A stretch of DNA of 64,000 nt from Ligustrum vulgare (GCA_963555705.1 OY743181.1:31500513-31564512), one strand, 5' to 3'. Shown: positions 1 through 13,936, numbered from the stretch's first letter. Program-made: numbers and translations. The notes: a model not told the origin generated them from the letters alone.

Positions 1-3000
1 TTCAACTCCGTCCACATACCAATAGCTTTCCATACTTGACGAGCGAATGGACAATGGAAAATGTCATGCATCCCATTCTCCACTCCTCCTCATGTTGCAC
101 ACCGAGCCTGATCTACGGGTAAAATACCTCTTCTAGTCAGGTTCTATCTAGTAGGGAGGGAATCCAAGAAAAGCCACCAAATAAACACCCAAACCTTTGG
201 GGGAGTCAGAAGATGCCGCCAAAACTTCCACCATCCATCGCCACCCGACTGCTCTTCAATCTCCCTTTGTCCTCCATCCCCCACCCTATATCCACTTTTG
301 ACAGAGTACTTCCCATTGGATTCATGATGCCAAATAATTTTGTCCAGCCTATGACCATAGTCAAGAGGCAATGACGTGCTAAGATCTGCATCTATCTGCC
401 AAAAAAAGAATGAATGAGCTCCCTGTCCCAATCACCTGTGGCTATAATAAGATCTGCAACATGAGTGACTCTCTCTAATTGTGGAGTATAAGGCAAGAAA
501 GCTCCCGGCCTGGGCAGCCAATGATCCTAAAAAATTCTGATGTGCCTGCCATCACCCACTCTCCATCGCAGTCCTCTAGCCAAAAGTTGTCTTCCCCACA
601 AAATACTGGACCATCTTTGAAATATTTAAACCTCAATAGGCTGCTAACAAGAGATTCAGGATGTTGGAGCAGATGCCAGGATTGTTTGGCTATCATGTCT
701 TGATTGAAGGTCTCAAGATCTCGTAATCCAAGCCCACCTTTCATCTTATGTTCACACAATTTAACCACCCAATCCAACGAATCTTCCTTCTGGAATTCGA
801 ACCACCCCACCAAAAGTTACGTATCATAGCACAAATATCATGCAAAAGGGAAATTGGGAGTTGAGAAATGCTCATAATATAAGTGGAAATTTCCTGTAGA
901 ACTGACTTCACCAACACCTATTGCCCACCCGTTGAGAAGATTCCAGATTTCCAACCCTTCACCTGTTTCCAAATCTTTTCCTTAACTGATAGGAAGGCCT
1001 CTCTCCTGTTTCTCCCAACTATCGTAGGGATCCCTAGATAGTTCCTCTGAAGGCCAACAATATTCACGCCAACCAGAGCTTCAATCTCATTTTGAAGTGG
1101 GGACAGGACGTTAGGGCTTAAAGAAATAGAAGTTTTATCAAAAAATTTCTGCTGACCAGAAGCTTGTTCATAGCAATCCAAGATTTGTAGCAATGTCTGA
1201 CAATCTGCACCACGGGCTCCAAGAAAGATAAGAGAGTCATCCGCAAAGAATAAATGATTAATTCTTGGACCACCCCTTGAACACTGAAAGCCCTCTAGTC
1301 TATCTTCCCTTTCTCCAATCATCAACAAGCCAGATAAGGCGTCAGCGCATAACAAAAATAGATAGGGAGACAATTGACATCCTTGCCAAAGTCCTCTGAT
1401 GGGCACAACTCGTCCTCCAACACCCCCATTAATAAGAAACCAAAATCTCACTGAACTCATGCAATTTATAATTAGACTCTGCCATTTATCATTTTGACCA
1501 TCTGTGCAATAATAAAATCCCACTCCACTCTGTCATAACCTTTACTCATGTCAAGTTTGAGCGCTATATAACCTTTTTTTCCCCTCTTTTTCAGATTCAT
1601 TGAGTGGATGCACTCAAACCCCACTATTGCATTATCAGTAATCAGGCAGCCCGGTACAAAAGCACTCTAGTTTTCAAAAATCAAACTTGGCAAAAAATGC
1701 TTTAAAGGATTAGCAATTTTTTTGGAGATGAGCTTATAAATGACATTACATAAGCTATTCGGTCGGAAGTCCCTCATGGATTCTGGTGCTTTCTTTTTGG
1801 GGATCAAAACAATGTTGGTATCATTCAAAGAATCAAGTTACTTCCATTATTAAGTACATCCAAACATACCTGGATAATGAAATCTTGCATAAGTTCCTAA
1901 TGTCTCTAATAGAAAATTGCATGAAACTCATCAGGTCCAGGAGCTTTTAGTGGTCCCATCATTTTGAGAGCTGCATGAATTTCCATATCATCAAAGGGTC
2001 TATCGAGAGACTCTATATTGACAATAGAGAGAGCCCTTTCCACTCCTCTAACCCCAACATCCAACATTTCCTGAGTCGGTCTCGAACTTGTGAACAATGT
2101 ACGAAGATATTCCTCAACAACTGCAGTGATAGTACCCTGATAAGAGACCCAATCTCCATCATTATTCCTTAGTTTTTCAATGATGTTCTTCTGTCTCCTA
2201 CTAGTGGATTTTGAGTGAAAATACTTAGTATTCCTATCCCCTTCCTTCAGAAAATCCGCACGAGACCTTTGTTTCCAATATATCTCCTCTCTGTTTGAAA
2301 GCAGATTAATTTTTGCCTCCAGGTTTTTAATCTCCTCCTTATGGTCCCTGTTATCTGAGGAGTCATACAGTTCCCTCAGCTGTCTTCTAAGTGTCTGAAG
2401 TTTTTGTTGCCAGCTGCCAAATTGACTCTGATGCCATGATTGGAAACCTTGACCACACACACCCAATAGAGATCGAAAGCACCGTGAAGAACTATCCCCA
2501 TTGTTTCTATTCTAGCCTTCATCCTAACACTTTTTTACCACCTCATCATAGCCTAATTCCTTTATCCAAAAAGATTCAAAGCGGAAGGGATGTATTTCCC
2601 TAGCACATGTCTATCTAGCACGAAAACCATGATTAATGAGGAGAATAGGACGATGATCTGAGCACGAAAGATCCAAGTGTTCAACTTTAGCAAATGGAAA
2701 AGAAGATTGCCAACTCAAGTTGCAAATCAAGTGGTCAAGTCGTTCCTGGATTTTTTGATCACCTGATCTTTTATTATTCCAAGTAAACGGTGGTACAATA
2801 TATGCAATCTCATTCAGTCTACAATCCTGAAGTGCCTCTCTAAACCCCATAATGGCTGGACATCCCATACTCGAGCCACCTTTCTTTTCCTCCATGCTCA
2901 AAATTTCATTAAAGTTGGCCCCACATACCCAAGCCTCTGAACTAGTCGCCTTCAGCCATTAGAGTAGTTCGCAAGAGATATTTCATTTTTCATGCCTAGG

Positions 3001-3330
3001 ATGATCGTAGAAACCAGTGAATCTCTAAGAAGCACCCCCCCGATTGCTTAATACTCACATCAATGTGTCCTATTGAGAAGCTTCGAATTGTGATGTCCCA
3101 TCCATCTTTTCGTTAATAACATTAGACCTCCACTTTGACCCCTACAATCCACCACCAACTCATGATCCATACCAACAGCAAATTTAAAATTACTTGCCCT
3201 AACTCCATCCAACCGAGTCTCGGACAAGAAGACTAGATTCGGGGAATATGTTGGAATTAAGCTCCACACTACTCGGATCGTACTAGGGTTCCCCGTACCC
3301 TGTACATACTAGATGAGGCAACTCATTGAG
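1..3330 (-). pseudogene. LINE (L1-type) ORF2: endonuclease, reverse transcriptase and zinc-binding region, decayed
   Basis: Non-LTR retrotransposon ORF2, read right to left. It starts near 3330 with a GNPSTIR segment typical of plant L1 ORF2 starts. The apurinic-type endonuclease follows at about 3325-2611 (VFLSETRLDG; FTWNN; ERLDHLICN; SDHRPI). The reverse transcriptase runs over about 2466-900, with APGPDEF near 1935 and the catalytic FADDSLIF near 1245. Post-RT segments at 813-475 and 431-144 hold the RVT zinc-binding region. In 143-1 the C, H and C residues of that finger remain, with an in-frame stop after ARCAT. Several stops and frameshifts break the frame, so it is not functional. It runs off the left edge. 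Family identity is clear; exact ends are not. Confidence 0.93.
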
Positions 3331-3582
3331 TTCGATGGCTCCACTGAGCGAAGTCTGCCGTTGAAGCTTCATCAAAATTTACTACAACCCTGTCAATCTC
3401 CATCCCTAGTTTAGTTCACTTGAGATCAACCCCTTTATCTGGAATGTAATGCTCCCTTCGTCTTTTAAGCTGGATAGTGTCACCCTCTAGATCCTTCCTT
3501 ACTTGACCCATCTCATCCACGTCCATGGATAGACTCCTATCCTCCTTGTTCGTTCTTGCTCGTCGTTTCCAAGAGGCAAGCT

Positions 3583-3864
3583 TCACCACAGCTTCAGAGG
3601 CTTTATCCTCGTTATTTCCAGCCCCTTCCTAACCAAGTGCTTCTCTCCTCCAACCCCCTTATTTTGATTGTCACCCTCTCCTTCGTCTTGCCCTCCTACC
3701 ACCTGATAATTCTTAGTCATTTTCCCTATCACCTCGGCCGAACCAGAGACATAAGGCTCAAGGGATGTCGAGCATGCTTCCATATCATTGCTCGTAACCT
3801 TATAACCCCTAAATTCATCATCCTGTGCCTTCCTCCCCTCGCTGGTATTGGACCGAACAGGAGG
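3583..3864 (-). pseudogene. LINE ORF1, 3' half (continues the 5' half at 15223-15975)
   Basis: The minus-strand frame begins RPPVRSNTSEGRKAQDDEF and ends in a stop at 3583. It is the low-complexity C-terminal part of a plant LINE ORF1 (gag-like, RNA-binding). Its upstream half is not adjacent: it lies in the opposite orientation at 15223-15975. The reading frame across the LTR insertion point is consistent when the two halves are put together (…DRK-stop-NGR then RPPV…). The 5 bp next to the LTR (3865-3869, CCTCC on the plus strand) is the target duplication GGAGG also seen at 15976-15980. Bases 3331-3582 are the ORF1-ORF2 spacer and hold nothing else I recognise. Confidence 0.8.
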
Positions 3865-3869
3865 CCTCC

Positions 3870-4861
3870 TGTGACGCCCCGAGTTCCGTAAAACCCGGGT
3901 CGCCACTTCATCTCTTTAAAACTAACCATTTAACGAAAAATATTGCGGAAATAAACTAAATTTTTCAACATCACATTCATTTGGAAAATTTGCGATGGTA
4001 GCTCAAATTTAAATACATCTACTTGAAAACATTCCATAAAATTCCAAATCTTAACAATTTAACTTAACAAAGTTCAATAAACTAGACTTTCAAAATAACT
4101 AAAAATAAATGTTGCCAAATTGCCCATCATTCGTCTCCGCCTCCGAACTCTGCAAATGTTGTTAAAAACGGAGTGAGTATTTCAAAAGAAATGCTCAGTA
4201 GACTCATCCCCAATAATTAATTTACAAGATAATTGAACAAGTATTATGCAAATATTATAGTGACATTCTCTTCTTAGTCATAAGCATCATGAAATGAGTG
4301 AAATATGAACATACTCTTGTCTTGTCTTATGCAAATAAAGCATATAAGTTATGACATGCATAACATAAATTTTTCTTCTTATCTCATAAGAAATTCTCTA
4401 TTCTTGTCTCATGCAATTAAGCATATAAATCACATAAATTCACATAACACGTGCAATTATAATATAAATAAATTAGTGGGGGCGAGTCTACCTTAATTTA
4501 TCTCGAATCACGTAAAAAAAGTGGAGCGGGAAGTAGCCTCAATTTCTCAATCGTCCACACGTTTTGTCTAGCATAATATGAAATAAAGCTTTGAATTAGT
4601 AATTCGAAATTTTAAGGTTTTTAAAATGATAAAGAAAAAAATTTAGGGACTCAATTGAAAATTTATTAAAACTGAAATTTAAAGTTTAGGGACTAAAATA
4701 CATTTTTTTTTTTGAAAATAATGGGCTGATTAGAAACATTTTAAATCTGCAAGGGCTGAAATAAGAAATTTTAAAACTTGAGGGACTGAAATAGCTAATT
4801 TTTAAAACTTGGGACTAAGAAATATAATTTTCAAAACTAAAAAAATAAATATACATTTACA

Positions 4862-4953
<92 letters not shown>

Positions 4954-5845
4954 GGAGAGAGAGAGAAGAGAAGAAAGGGGCGACAAGGCCCCTCTCCCCA
5001 AACCCGACCGCCGGCCAAAGATCCAGCGACAAGTTACAGTCTAGTGGCGACACTGGTGAGTGGTTGAAGGTGTGCGAAAATCGAAGATTTTTAGGGCTGT
5101 GAAGTCTCGATTTTTTGGTGGCGGTGAGATCGCGATTTTGGAGTTTCCCCGGCGAAAATTCGGCCAGAAATGGGTCGACGGTAGAGGTAAGGTTCTGGGC
5201 TTCTTATATTTCTTGGTTTGGAGTTTGATTTTGGCTGATTGATGGGGATTTTGGAGAAGGCAGTAGGCCGGTTCGTGTCGAGGCTGGTTTTGGTGGTTGG
5301 TTAGTCCGGTGGTAGTTGTTGTGTGGATGTTGACTGCTAGTTTGGTGGATTGATGATGATGGTTATGGTGGAAGGCAGTGGTGGTGGGTAGTGGTTCGGT
5401 GAAGGGGCTGTGGTGTGCGAGTTTTATGTTGGTGCAGACGGTGGTTAGGTGATGGTTCTTGGTTGGTGCAGACGGCGGTTGGGGTGGTTTCGAATATTGG
5501 CAGTGGTGATGCTTGTGGTGGTGCTACTCGAACGTGAAAGTGGTGGTGGCTGCTTTGGTTGAAGTCAGACATATGTGCATGGTTTGGCTTGTGGCAGTGC
5601 TGCATTTGGTGGGTGGTGATGAAGGTAGAGAGGTGTGGTTGAAGTTAAGTGTGTGTGAAATATTGTGAATCAGTTTGTGTGAAGGTGGAGCTCAACAGGG
5701 GAGGTGGAGAGAAGTTTACCTGGCTGCGTGAGGATTGGGATGCAGAGAATTGTGAACAGTAATTTGGTTAGGGCACAGTTTTCTAGGTTGGCAAGTGGAC
5801 CAGTTTGGGCTATAGAATTTATAATTGGACTGAAAATATTAAAAA
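3870..5845 (-). mobile_element. Tekay/Del-like chromovirus 3' LTR, tail portion, displaced by inversion
   Basis: This is the reverse complement of about 16268-18247, ending TGTGACGCCCCG on the plus strand (LTR terminus CA on the minus strand). It includes the CT microsatellite near 4866-4948, which matches the tract at 17151-17202. Homology stops in an A-run at about 5845. The first roughly 285 bp of the LTR are absent here; about 120 bp of them are at 24766-24888. With the GGAGG duplication at 3865-3869 this is the 3' LTR of the element whose 5' LTR is 15981-18247. Confidence 0.9.
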
Positions 5846-7469
5846 TTGGTAAATATAGTAATTATCATGATATGATAATATGCAATGTTGGAGTAAAAAA
5901 ATTATACTAAAAATCGTATACTATATAACATTTACGCAACTATTAAAACTAAGAATGATTAAAAAAATATAATTCATTATTAACCATAATATTCACATTT
6001 TTTGAATTTGCCTCTCGTATTTAACATTTTCTCCAAATTTCTTTCAAAAACATCAATCACAAAATAGATATTTTGAATAGAAAAAACATCAATCACAAAA
6101 ATCACTATTTCAAAAATCATTTTTTTTAAAAACTCATTTTTTGCCACATTTTACCAATAAAATAATCCACATACAAATAAAAAAAAAAATCTCTACTTTT
6201 AACATTACATTCTGAAAAAATCGCTATTTCAAATAATGTGATTTATAAAATTTTTGTATAATGCGTGTTCAGAAATTTAATACTTGTACGTGTATTAAAA
6301 ATTATTATGACAAAATAAAAGATAAGAATGACATGTTACAAAAGACCAAATTAAAAAAAAGTATACATAGCAAGACAACAAAAGAATAAGCATGGTTTGG
6401 AAAAGTAAAAAAATGGTTTATAAACATGTTTATAAATTACACAATTTTTCAAACCACTCTTTAAACACATATTTTCTCTTCAATTTTCAACGACTATTTT
6501 TTACCTCAAAATATTAAATAAACAATTTTATAAAACAAACAGTGTTACCAAATGGAGGCAAATAGACAAAAAAATAATAAGATAAATGAAAAAAAATAAA
6601 ATAAATTATTGCTTGGATTGCTAGTAAACGTTAAAATAAATAAAATCTAAAATGATGCAGTTGTCAAATTGACAGCCGCATGTTTCCAAGAGGAAAAAAG
6701 GTAACTAACATCCCCTTAAAAAAAAAAAAAAAAAAAGGCGTCAACTTCTTGGGCAAGACTTTTCCGTTTTTAAATATAGTATAGATGTCAAGTAAATGTG
6801 ACAAAAATAATATTAGGCTACAAACTTTTTAATGCTAAATCACCAAAATTAATCAATATATTTACTAGCTAAAATTTACGTATCAAACTTCTAAAGATAG
6901 TTTACAAATTCAATAACCTTAGACGAGCAGTAATAAGATCCACGAGTCATAAAGCGGAGATAATGATGCGACATTCATAAATATTTGACAATCCAAAAGT
7001 TGTTTTTAAGGTCATATGCTAATTTTTAATGCCACATAGTTTTCCGCCTTTCCCTTTTTCCCTCTTAGTGCACTTCAAAAATTATATGCTCATAAAAGAA
7101 GAAAATCAACCCCCAAAAGATGGGACACAAGCAAAAATTCACTTAATCAAGCAATCAACTGTAATCTTTCCTAAAATAAGATGGTCAACTCTTAGCTTTG
7201 GCATCTAATGCAATTGCATACCAAGTCATATGTCTAGTTAAAATGGAAATACAAGCTATAATCCACGAAGAAGAAGCATAAAGCATGGCACATTGAAATT
7301 TTCTTCGTTACCAGCTATTTTGAAACAAAAAAGACCACTTCATTGTATTGAAAGGTTGACAGAAAGGAGCCTAAAGGGGAAAGATTAACGACAATATCTA
7401 CTCTCAATTTTTTTAAAATAAAATCCAAGTTTGATGAAATTTATCGCACAATAATGCCACATACCGAAG
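5846..7469. other. AT-rich intergenic DNA with a dispersed-repeat half
   Basis: No gene seen. About 5885-6020 (minus strand) matches 30005-30159 (shared TTTTTTTACTCCAACAT and AAATACGAGAGGCAAAT). It is the left half of a repeat whose right half appears to be at 24889 onward. About 6390-6500 resembles, on the minus strand, repeats at 29700-29840 and 56515-56610 that share GTGTGGTTAAAAAGT-like text. There is an A-run at 6720-6737. Otherwise unremarkable. Confidence 0.55.
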
Positions 7470-8159
7470 TAGAGGTGTCAATCCGGGTGGTCCGGACCGG
7501 GTCGACCCGCCAACATAAAAGCCCGGTAACGGCCCGCCCGCTGTCGGTTCCGGGTTAGCCCACAAATTTTGAATTACAACTCAGTCCCGTTCGCTGGTCC
7601 ATCCGGGTCGAGCCTATGCGGGTCGTGGTTCGTTGTGATTTGACCCGTATTAATAAAAATATAGATTTTTTCATATTTATAGCAAATTTTTTGTCAAGTT
7701 TCTAAATACAAAATGATTAAAATGATAAATTCATATTTATACCATAAAATATTTACATTAAATTTAAAATTATATTTTATGTTATATGAATTACTTCTAA
7801 ATTTGCAAATTTAAATAAAACATGAACAAATAACAATTAAATGCTAAATGTATTTTTAATTACTATTATCAAATAACATTAAGTTTTTTAGCTATTAGGG
7901 AGAAAAAAATAAGATTTTGCTTTAAAATTTGTATTAGAATTTGTAGAAGAAGAGAGATTTTCAATGTTACCATATTTAATAAAAACAGTTTTTTTTTACG
8001 GGTTAACGGCGGCCGACGAAGGTTTGACCCGCAAAACCCACAGTTCATAACTTCTTGACCCGTGAACTTCCCGCACGGATCACAGGTCGGCCCGTGGTCC
8101 CGGGTCGATCCAGGCCGATTTTCACTGGTCTGGTTGGCCTATCCGTGTTGACACCTCTA
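7470..8159. mobile_element. hAT-type non-autonomous element (MITE), 690 bp
   Basis: The terminal inverted repeat TAGAGGTGTCAA at 7470 is mirrored by TTGACACCTCTA ending at 8159. A perfect 8-bp target duplication, TACCGAAG, flanks it at 7462-7469 and 8160-8167, which is diagnostic of the hAT superfamily. The GC-rich subterminal arms (CCGGGTCGACCCG-like) enclose an AT-rich core with no coding sequence, so it would need a transposase supplied elsewhere. Confidence 0.93.
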
Positions 8160-8167
8160 TACCGAAG

Positions 8168-9285
8168 CATTCTTTTTTCCAGACAAGAAAATGGGAAGAT
8201 TAATGATAATATCTACTATTTGAGCATGTCTAGGAAAATATAAATAATTGTTGATGGAAACATAATGCTATCTCGACCATGGAGGATCAGACATATATTC
8301 AATAATACAAACAACAAACTAAGCCCCATTCCCAATGTATCTACAATCAAAATATTCCCTTTTCTCCACTTCATATGTTATTTCCATATTCAGCAGTACA
8401 AACTACAAAACTAAGCTCCGTTCACAATATACTTACATTCGGCTATATGAACAATATTTCTCTATCCCATTCCTCTATATATATTCAGTAATACTTCCAG
8501 TAATATTTATGTACATAATTAAATCTCTACAAACTGGCACTGTTTAAAATATAATAGTTTGTACAGCTTTTTCAAATACTTCCTAATTGAAAAGCAAATC
8601 ATGGTCCAATTTCAAACATCATGGCAAATACTTGAATCAACTACAACTTTTTAGATTCCCAATTCATTCATACTTTGTGAAAAGTGTGGTTACATCATTA
8701 ATCAAAACAAATTAATCAAATTGCAAGTTAACCAGAAGTTATACAAATGTGACTGGGTTACATTAATCATACTCCAATACCAATAAAATTCTCATAAAAA
8801 AGGGGCCTGATTGATTCAGTCTAAGATAATGATTTAATACTCCATTTACTAGTTTGCAAAGTAATTTACCCCAAATATTGAAATTCATTACTTAGCAAAA
8901 AGAAATGAAATATAGTCGAAGAATAAAATTAAAAAGCAAGAAAAAGAAAAATTCTCCAAAGCAACAACTCTTAGTAGAATTTGTGACTAATGATAACAAT
9001 TTTTTAATTCATCAGCAGTCACTTGGTGAATTAAACATGTCACTATTTCCACATGCCATTAGTTCAATGCATCTAATGTGACAGATTAACTTAAATGCCG
9101 TTCCAGAAAGATCAAATTTAAGAAAAATGCATAGGAATTGTAAAGATCATTCATCAAATTTACAGAACTGTTCGTTTACGAAAGCCATTGATTTATATTA
9201 CTTCACAAGTTCAAGCTATATTGCATCTATATGTACATAAATATGCATATCTATAATTGTATCTATATCAAATTTGAGAAGGGCA
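8168..9285. other. Non-coding AT-rich DNA
   Basis: I see no gene or recognisable element. A short stretch at 8190-8222 (GGAAGATTAATGATAATATC) resembles 7379-7405 on the other side of the hAT insertion, suggesting a small older duplication. Confidence 0.5.
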
Positions 9286-9299
9286 CACTAGTACAGAAA

Positions 9300-9480
9300 G
9301 TGGAAAAGGCGTCGGTCGTAAAAGGGCATAGGCGTCGGTTGTAGGGGCGACGCCTATGACGCCGACGCCTAAAGTGCGACTTTATGCGTCGATTTTTTAA
9401 TAACCGACGCTTCAAGTTTTAAAAAAAAATAAATAAACACTTTAGGCGTCGGTTCTAAAGTTTGAACCGACGCCTAAAGT
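9300..9480. repeat. CACTA left subterminal repeat cluster
   Basis: Multiple copies of GGCGTCGGTT / AACCGACGCC in both orientations, for example near 9306, 9330, 9360, 9400, 9445 and 9465. In En/Spm such subterminal clusters bind the TNPA-type protein. The matching right cluster is at about 14230-14420. The role is by family analogy. Confidence 0.8.
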
Positions 9481-9740
9481 GTTTATTTATTTATTTTTTT
9501 TCCCGTTTTCACACCTGCAGTGACCCAGGCCGCTGCAGGTCGTGACCCAAGTCGCTGCAGGTCGTGACCTGCAGTCATTTGGACGTGGCCCGCGATGACT
9601 TGAACATTTTCCACATGCGCATCATCAAATATACATATAATCGACATATACATAATAAAATTAAATAGAGAACAATTATATATACAAGATTGTTGTTTTA
9701 TTATACAAATATGTAAATTTAAGTTTGGATACGCGTCATT

Positions 9741-12700
9741 TTACACACACCTATCAACGAAATATTTGGCCCATAAATTTTGAATCTCAAAGATTTCCTC
9801 CGTTGAGTAGTATTTTTTAAATGCCTACAAACAATCAAAACATATTATTAGTTATTTTATAATAAAATATAAAGTCTTAATTAAAAACTCTAATTTAAAT
9901 TACTTATACCTTTTCTAACGAATGAAGCTGGAAGTGTTCTGTGACTATCTCATACATATTTCTCATAACGTAATAGCCACACTCAGAACCTCCAGGTTGC
10001 TGAGGACACTGAAATTTTCACATTGAAAACTAAAATGAATAATCAAACTTAATAGAATATGAAAATAATTCAAAACATTACAATAAATTTTAAATGTGTT
10101 TTCGTACCTTTATTTTTAGCCACGTTGTATTGCCTTTTGTCCTAACACCTCCTTGGGCCCAATACATTTTGAAAGCCCTAAAATTTTAATAAATTATATG
10201 AACAAGTTACCAAAAAAAAAAATACTCTAAATTTTCTACAGAAATTTTGGCAGAGCCTCCCCTATAAATTGAACTTATCTAACCTGTAAAGAGGCAAGTT
10301 GCTATTGAAATAAATTCTCAACAATCACAACAGAAATTCATCGATTTTACCACAACTCCACAATCAATTTCATCACAACTCCACAATTATTTCATGAAAA
10401 ATTATCATAACTTACGTATTCAATAGCGGCTTGATATCTAAGTCACGCTTACATGCACCAGCTGAATCCAAGAAGTACACCGTATTCTTTTGAGGAGAAA
10501 TCACTAGCAACATCCTGTGGTTCCTACGTATTATGAACGTGTAAATACAACTTTAAACATATATGATTCAAATTAGGTAAAAAAAGAGAGAATGTCGGTG
10601 GTCTTACTCCTGAAAATACGGTGCTATAATGAACTTCTTACTTTGCATTGCCCTCATGGTGCTGTCCATGTAAGTTACAACACCATCTGCATTTGTTCTT
10701 ACCGAAACCGATGCAATGTGTGTCGGAGACATGAATCCAATTGATTCAATACCGTATTCATGACACATCTCATGGAGGTACCTAAAAATAATTAAACCAA
10801 TAAATATAAATAAAATAATGATTTAAAGTCAAGTTATAATTTCTGATCAGAAGTCTTACAATGAGAATATTTGTAAGATAGATGTATCCAACCATTGCAA
10901 CGTTAGCAAATCGGTGATGTCTCCGACTGTAACAAAAATACCATCGTCGAATGCACAGTTGAACACAGAGGCATCTATGGGCACCTGGTAGAAGTCATCC
11001 CCAACAGGCAATTGAAGGACTAGAGTGTTCAACATTTTGCATTTGTCACCTAGACGTTGTAACATCTCATCGTCGACAATTGCAGGTCGCTGGGTAGATG
11101 ACAATTCAAAACTTTGAGGCTTTTTCCGTTCGTTAGATTTTTTTAGCTTTTTCGGTACCTCTTCCTGCAAGAAGACAATTTTTATCATTATAACACTTCT
11201 AACACGATTTTAAAATAAATTAATATCGACATAATCTTTTATGTAACTAAACATTATTACCTCTCCAAAAATAACCAACTCCTTCGGCCATTGAAAAAAA
11301 CTTCCAATACCTTCCCCCACCGTGGTGTGATGTTGAGATGGCACTGGAAGATAGAACGCTTCCGCACCATCTACGACATGGTCAACGGAAACCTTCACAT
11401 GATCAAGCCAGAGTGGCTGATGATGCACCACAGTGTCAGCTCCGAACGGATAAACCATTCCGCTGGCCACTATTTGTTTCTCACCATCATGACTTACGGC
11501 GAGACGACAAGGAATCGGCTTCTATTTTTCAACATATATAATTGAACATATAAGTCATCACTTTCCATTTGAAATGAAATAAGCAATATTAAAAAAAAAA
11601 CTTAAATAATTTAGCATTAAGTACCTGAAGCCCATCAAATGGGTTTGGATTCACGGAATGACAACTGCTTCGAGTTAGAGGTCGGGGGTGTGGAGTTACG
11701 TCCACCTCGGCATCAACATTTAGGCCCAAGCGCTGGAGGATAGCATCGTATTTACTCTGCATACTATGGTACGCACTTTGCATACTGTCGAATTTACTTT
11801 GCATCTCCGACATGGTTTGATGCCTGACCTTCTCGGTAATGCTGTCCTCCATCTCGTGTCTGATTATCTCCTTAATGTCATCTACTGAAACAACCCCACA
11901 AGATCGTCTGAGGTAATCGTCCGGCTTGCCGTAAACATCACTCATGGTGACATACACGCCATACCCCCTCACCCTACCAGGATGATCCTCCTTCCCAAGG
12001 GCTTCACTTAAAATATCATGTTGCCTACTTGCCACAAATGTCCCCTGTGTGGCCTGCTCAGCTTTTTCTACCTGTTTAAAAAAAAAAAAAAAACTGAAAA
12101 CTAAATACAAGTATTAAAGTTAATTTGAATTGAAAATATGAACAACCGGGAAGATATACTTACAATTTTGTCAAACACCCCTCTAGTTTTCTCGTTGGGG
12201 ATGTAGTAAGTTCCATCTTCTTTCTTTTTTGATCTAGCTCGAACCCAATCTAAACTGCGATCCTCGCTTACAATTGAGGAGCTAATCATGTCACATGAAG
12301 TGCTAGAAGATAATGGGTCGCTTACTAGCCATTGTGGCTTCATCCCCACATAACCTGCTGAGCCCAAATAATGGGGATGCTCATTTCGCATTTGACTATC
12401 TCTAGCCTTCTTACTTTTCTCCTGAATAAAATAATATATTTTTAGTTTTTCAACTCAATAAATCATATGCGTACATTTCAATATACCTGAAATTGCTCTG
12501 TTTGTCGTTCTTTCTTGAACAACTCACATTGCTCTTCAGATAAGAAATCATAAAGCTGCGTAGGGGATTTATATTTTGGGTGGTCATGTGTAATGTACTT
12601 ATGAACCAGCCTTGTCTTAAAATCTTTCCATCGCATCTCCGCAACTTTCAAAACACTTGATTTCAGACGACGATCATCGGGGATGTTGAACTCCTTCTGA

Positions 12701-13042
12701 AAGATAAGGATAATATGCGATGTTATAAATAATATTACGATTAATGTTCAATTCATTATGTATAAAGTGATAGTACCTTGATTTCTTCCCACATCATATC
12801 CTTAAGGCCTTGATCCACTTTGTGCAATCACTGATATTTATGTCAACGTGAATACGGACCAAAGACCCTATAAAAGCTTTGAAATTATTCTTTCCTGGTC
12901 CGATCGGCCTATTTTTTTCATCGAACTCAATAACATTGATTTCTTGCCCTGCCTTCTTAATTTTCTTACACATAGTCGGCCCTCTTGTCCTTTTTGTTTG
13001 GGAAGTACTATGATCGTCTGAAGAACTTGAAGACTCCGCCAT
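9741..13042 (-). pseudogene. CACTA-borne gene: transposase-associated N-terminal region plus Ulp1-like (C48) cysteine protease, split into 11 exons
   Basis: Start ATG at 13042 (MAESSSSSDDHSTSQTKRT). GT-AG exons, as I read them: 13042-12777, 12696-12487, 12421-12174, 12071-11625, 11521-11261, 11164-10860, 10781-10608, 10523-10416, 10177-10108, 10008-9910, 9824-9741. Exons 1-4 match the plant CACTA transposase-associated family (SPTQLYDFLSEEQCELFKK; DWVRARSKKKEDGTYYIP) and end in a coiled, Gln/Ser-rich stretch. Exons 7-11 form a Ulp1-like peptidase: NHRMLLVISPQ carries the His, VYFLDSAG the Asp, CPQQ the Gln, and SECGYYVMRNM the catalytic Cys. A 1-bp deletion near 12828 shifts exon 1 out of frame, so the copy is probably inactive. 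In some plant transposons such proteases accompany transposition genes; their role is not settled. Confidence 0.8.
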
Positions 13043-13663
13043 TATATTAAAACAATATAACACGTACATGCACATATGACAATTAATATTCATGTTAGAA
13101 ATATATATATCAAATTATTGTTATCAAGATCACAAATAATATTAGCAATGTATAGCGCATATATAAAGAATACAAGAAAGTTTATTAGTTGGAATCAAAT
13201 AAGATAATTTACGACCTATATGTGAAGATATAATTAAAAAGATTAAAAGTTTACAAGGATGATTGTATTTTATATAGTTATTTTTTTAGTATGGACAATT
13301 TTGTACGAGTGACAGTCACCTTAAATTATAATTTTCATTTTTTATTTGTAAAATTTTACGAAAATTTCGGCAGAGTCTCCTCCGTAAATTGGACTTAGCC
13401 AACCTATAGGGGGAATGAAAATACTACAATAAAACCAAATTATTCACCATCGACATATTCAAAACTCAAATGCAACTCCAATCAAACTTCAACATCATCT
13501 ACTACTCCAACATTAATCCAAAATCAATTCTCAACTTTTAAAAATCAAACTAAGATTGCATAACTTAACTCCAATAAATCAAATATTATTGTATATCAAT
13601 CTACTAACTTCAAATCAATAATATATATTCAAACAAACCAATTAACTTGATAAATAATAAATC

Positions 13664-13724
13664 AATTATATATATATACACAAAGATATACATACACAGA
13701 TATATATATATATATACACACACA

Positions 13725-13788
<64 letters not shown>

Positions 13789-13899
13789 ATATATATATAT
13801 ATAGACACACAAAGTTATACATACACGCACATACACACATTGATATATATATATATATATACATACATATATATACACAAACATTATATAAACACATAG

Positions 13900-13936
<37 letters not shown>

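Noticed and set aside
4802..5102. Open frames on both strands rich in Ser/Leu or Arg/Glu
   Set aside because: They translate the CT microsatellite of the LTR; the same happens at 17007-17291 in the other LTR copy.
5363..5605. 80-aa His/Pro/Thr-rich frame, also at 16504-16746
   Set aside because: It lies in the two copies of the same LTR, with no domain or start context; conserved only because the LTR copies are related.
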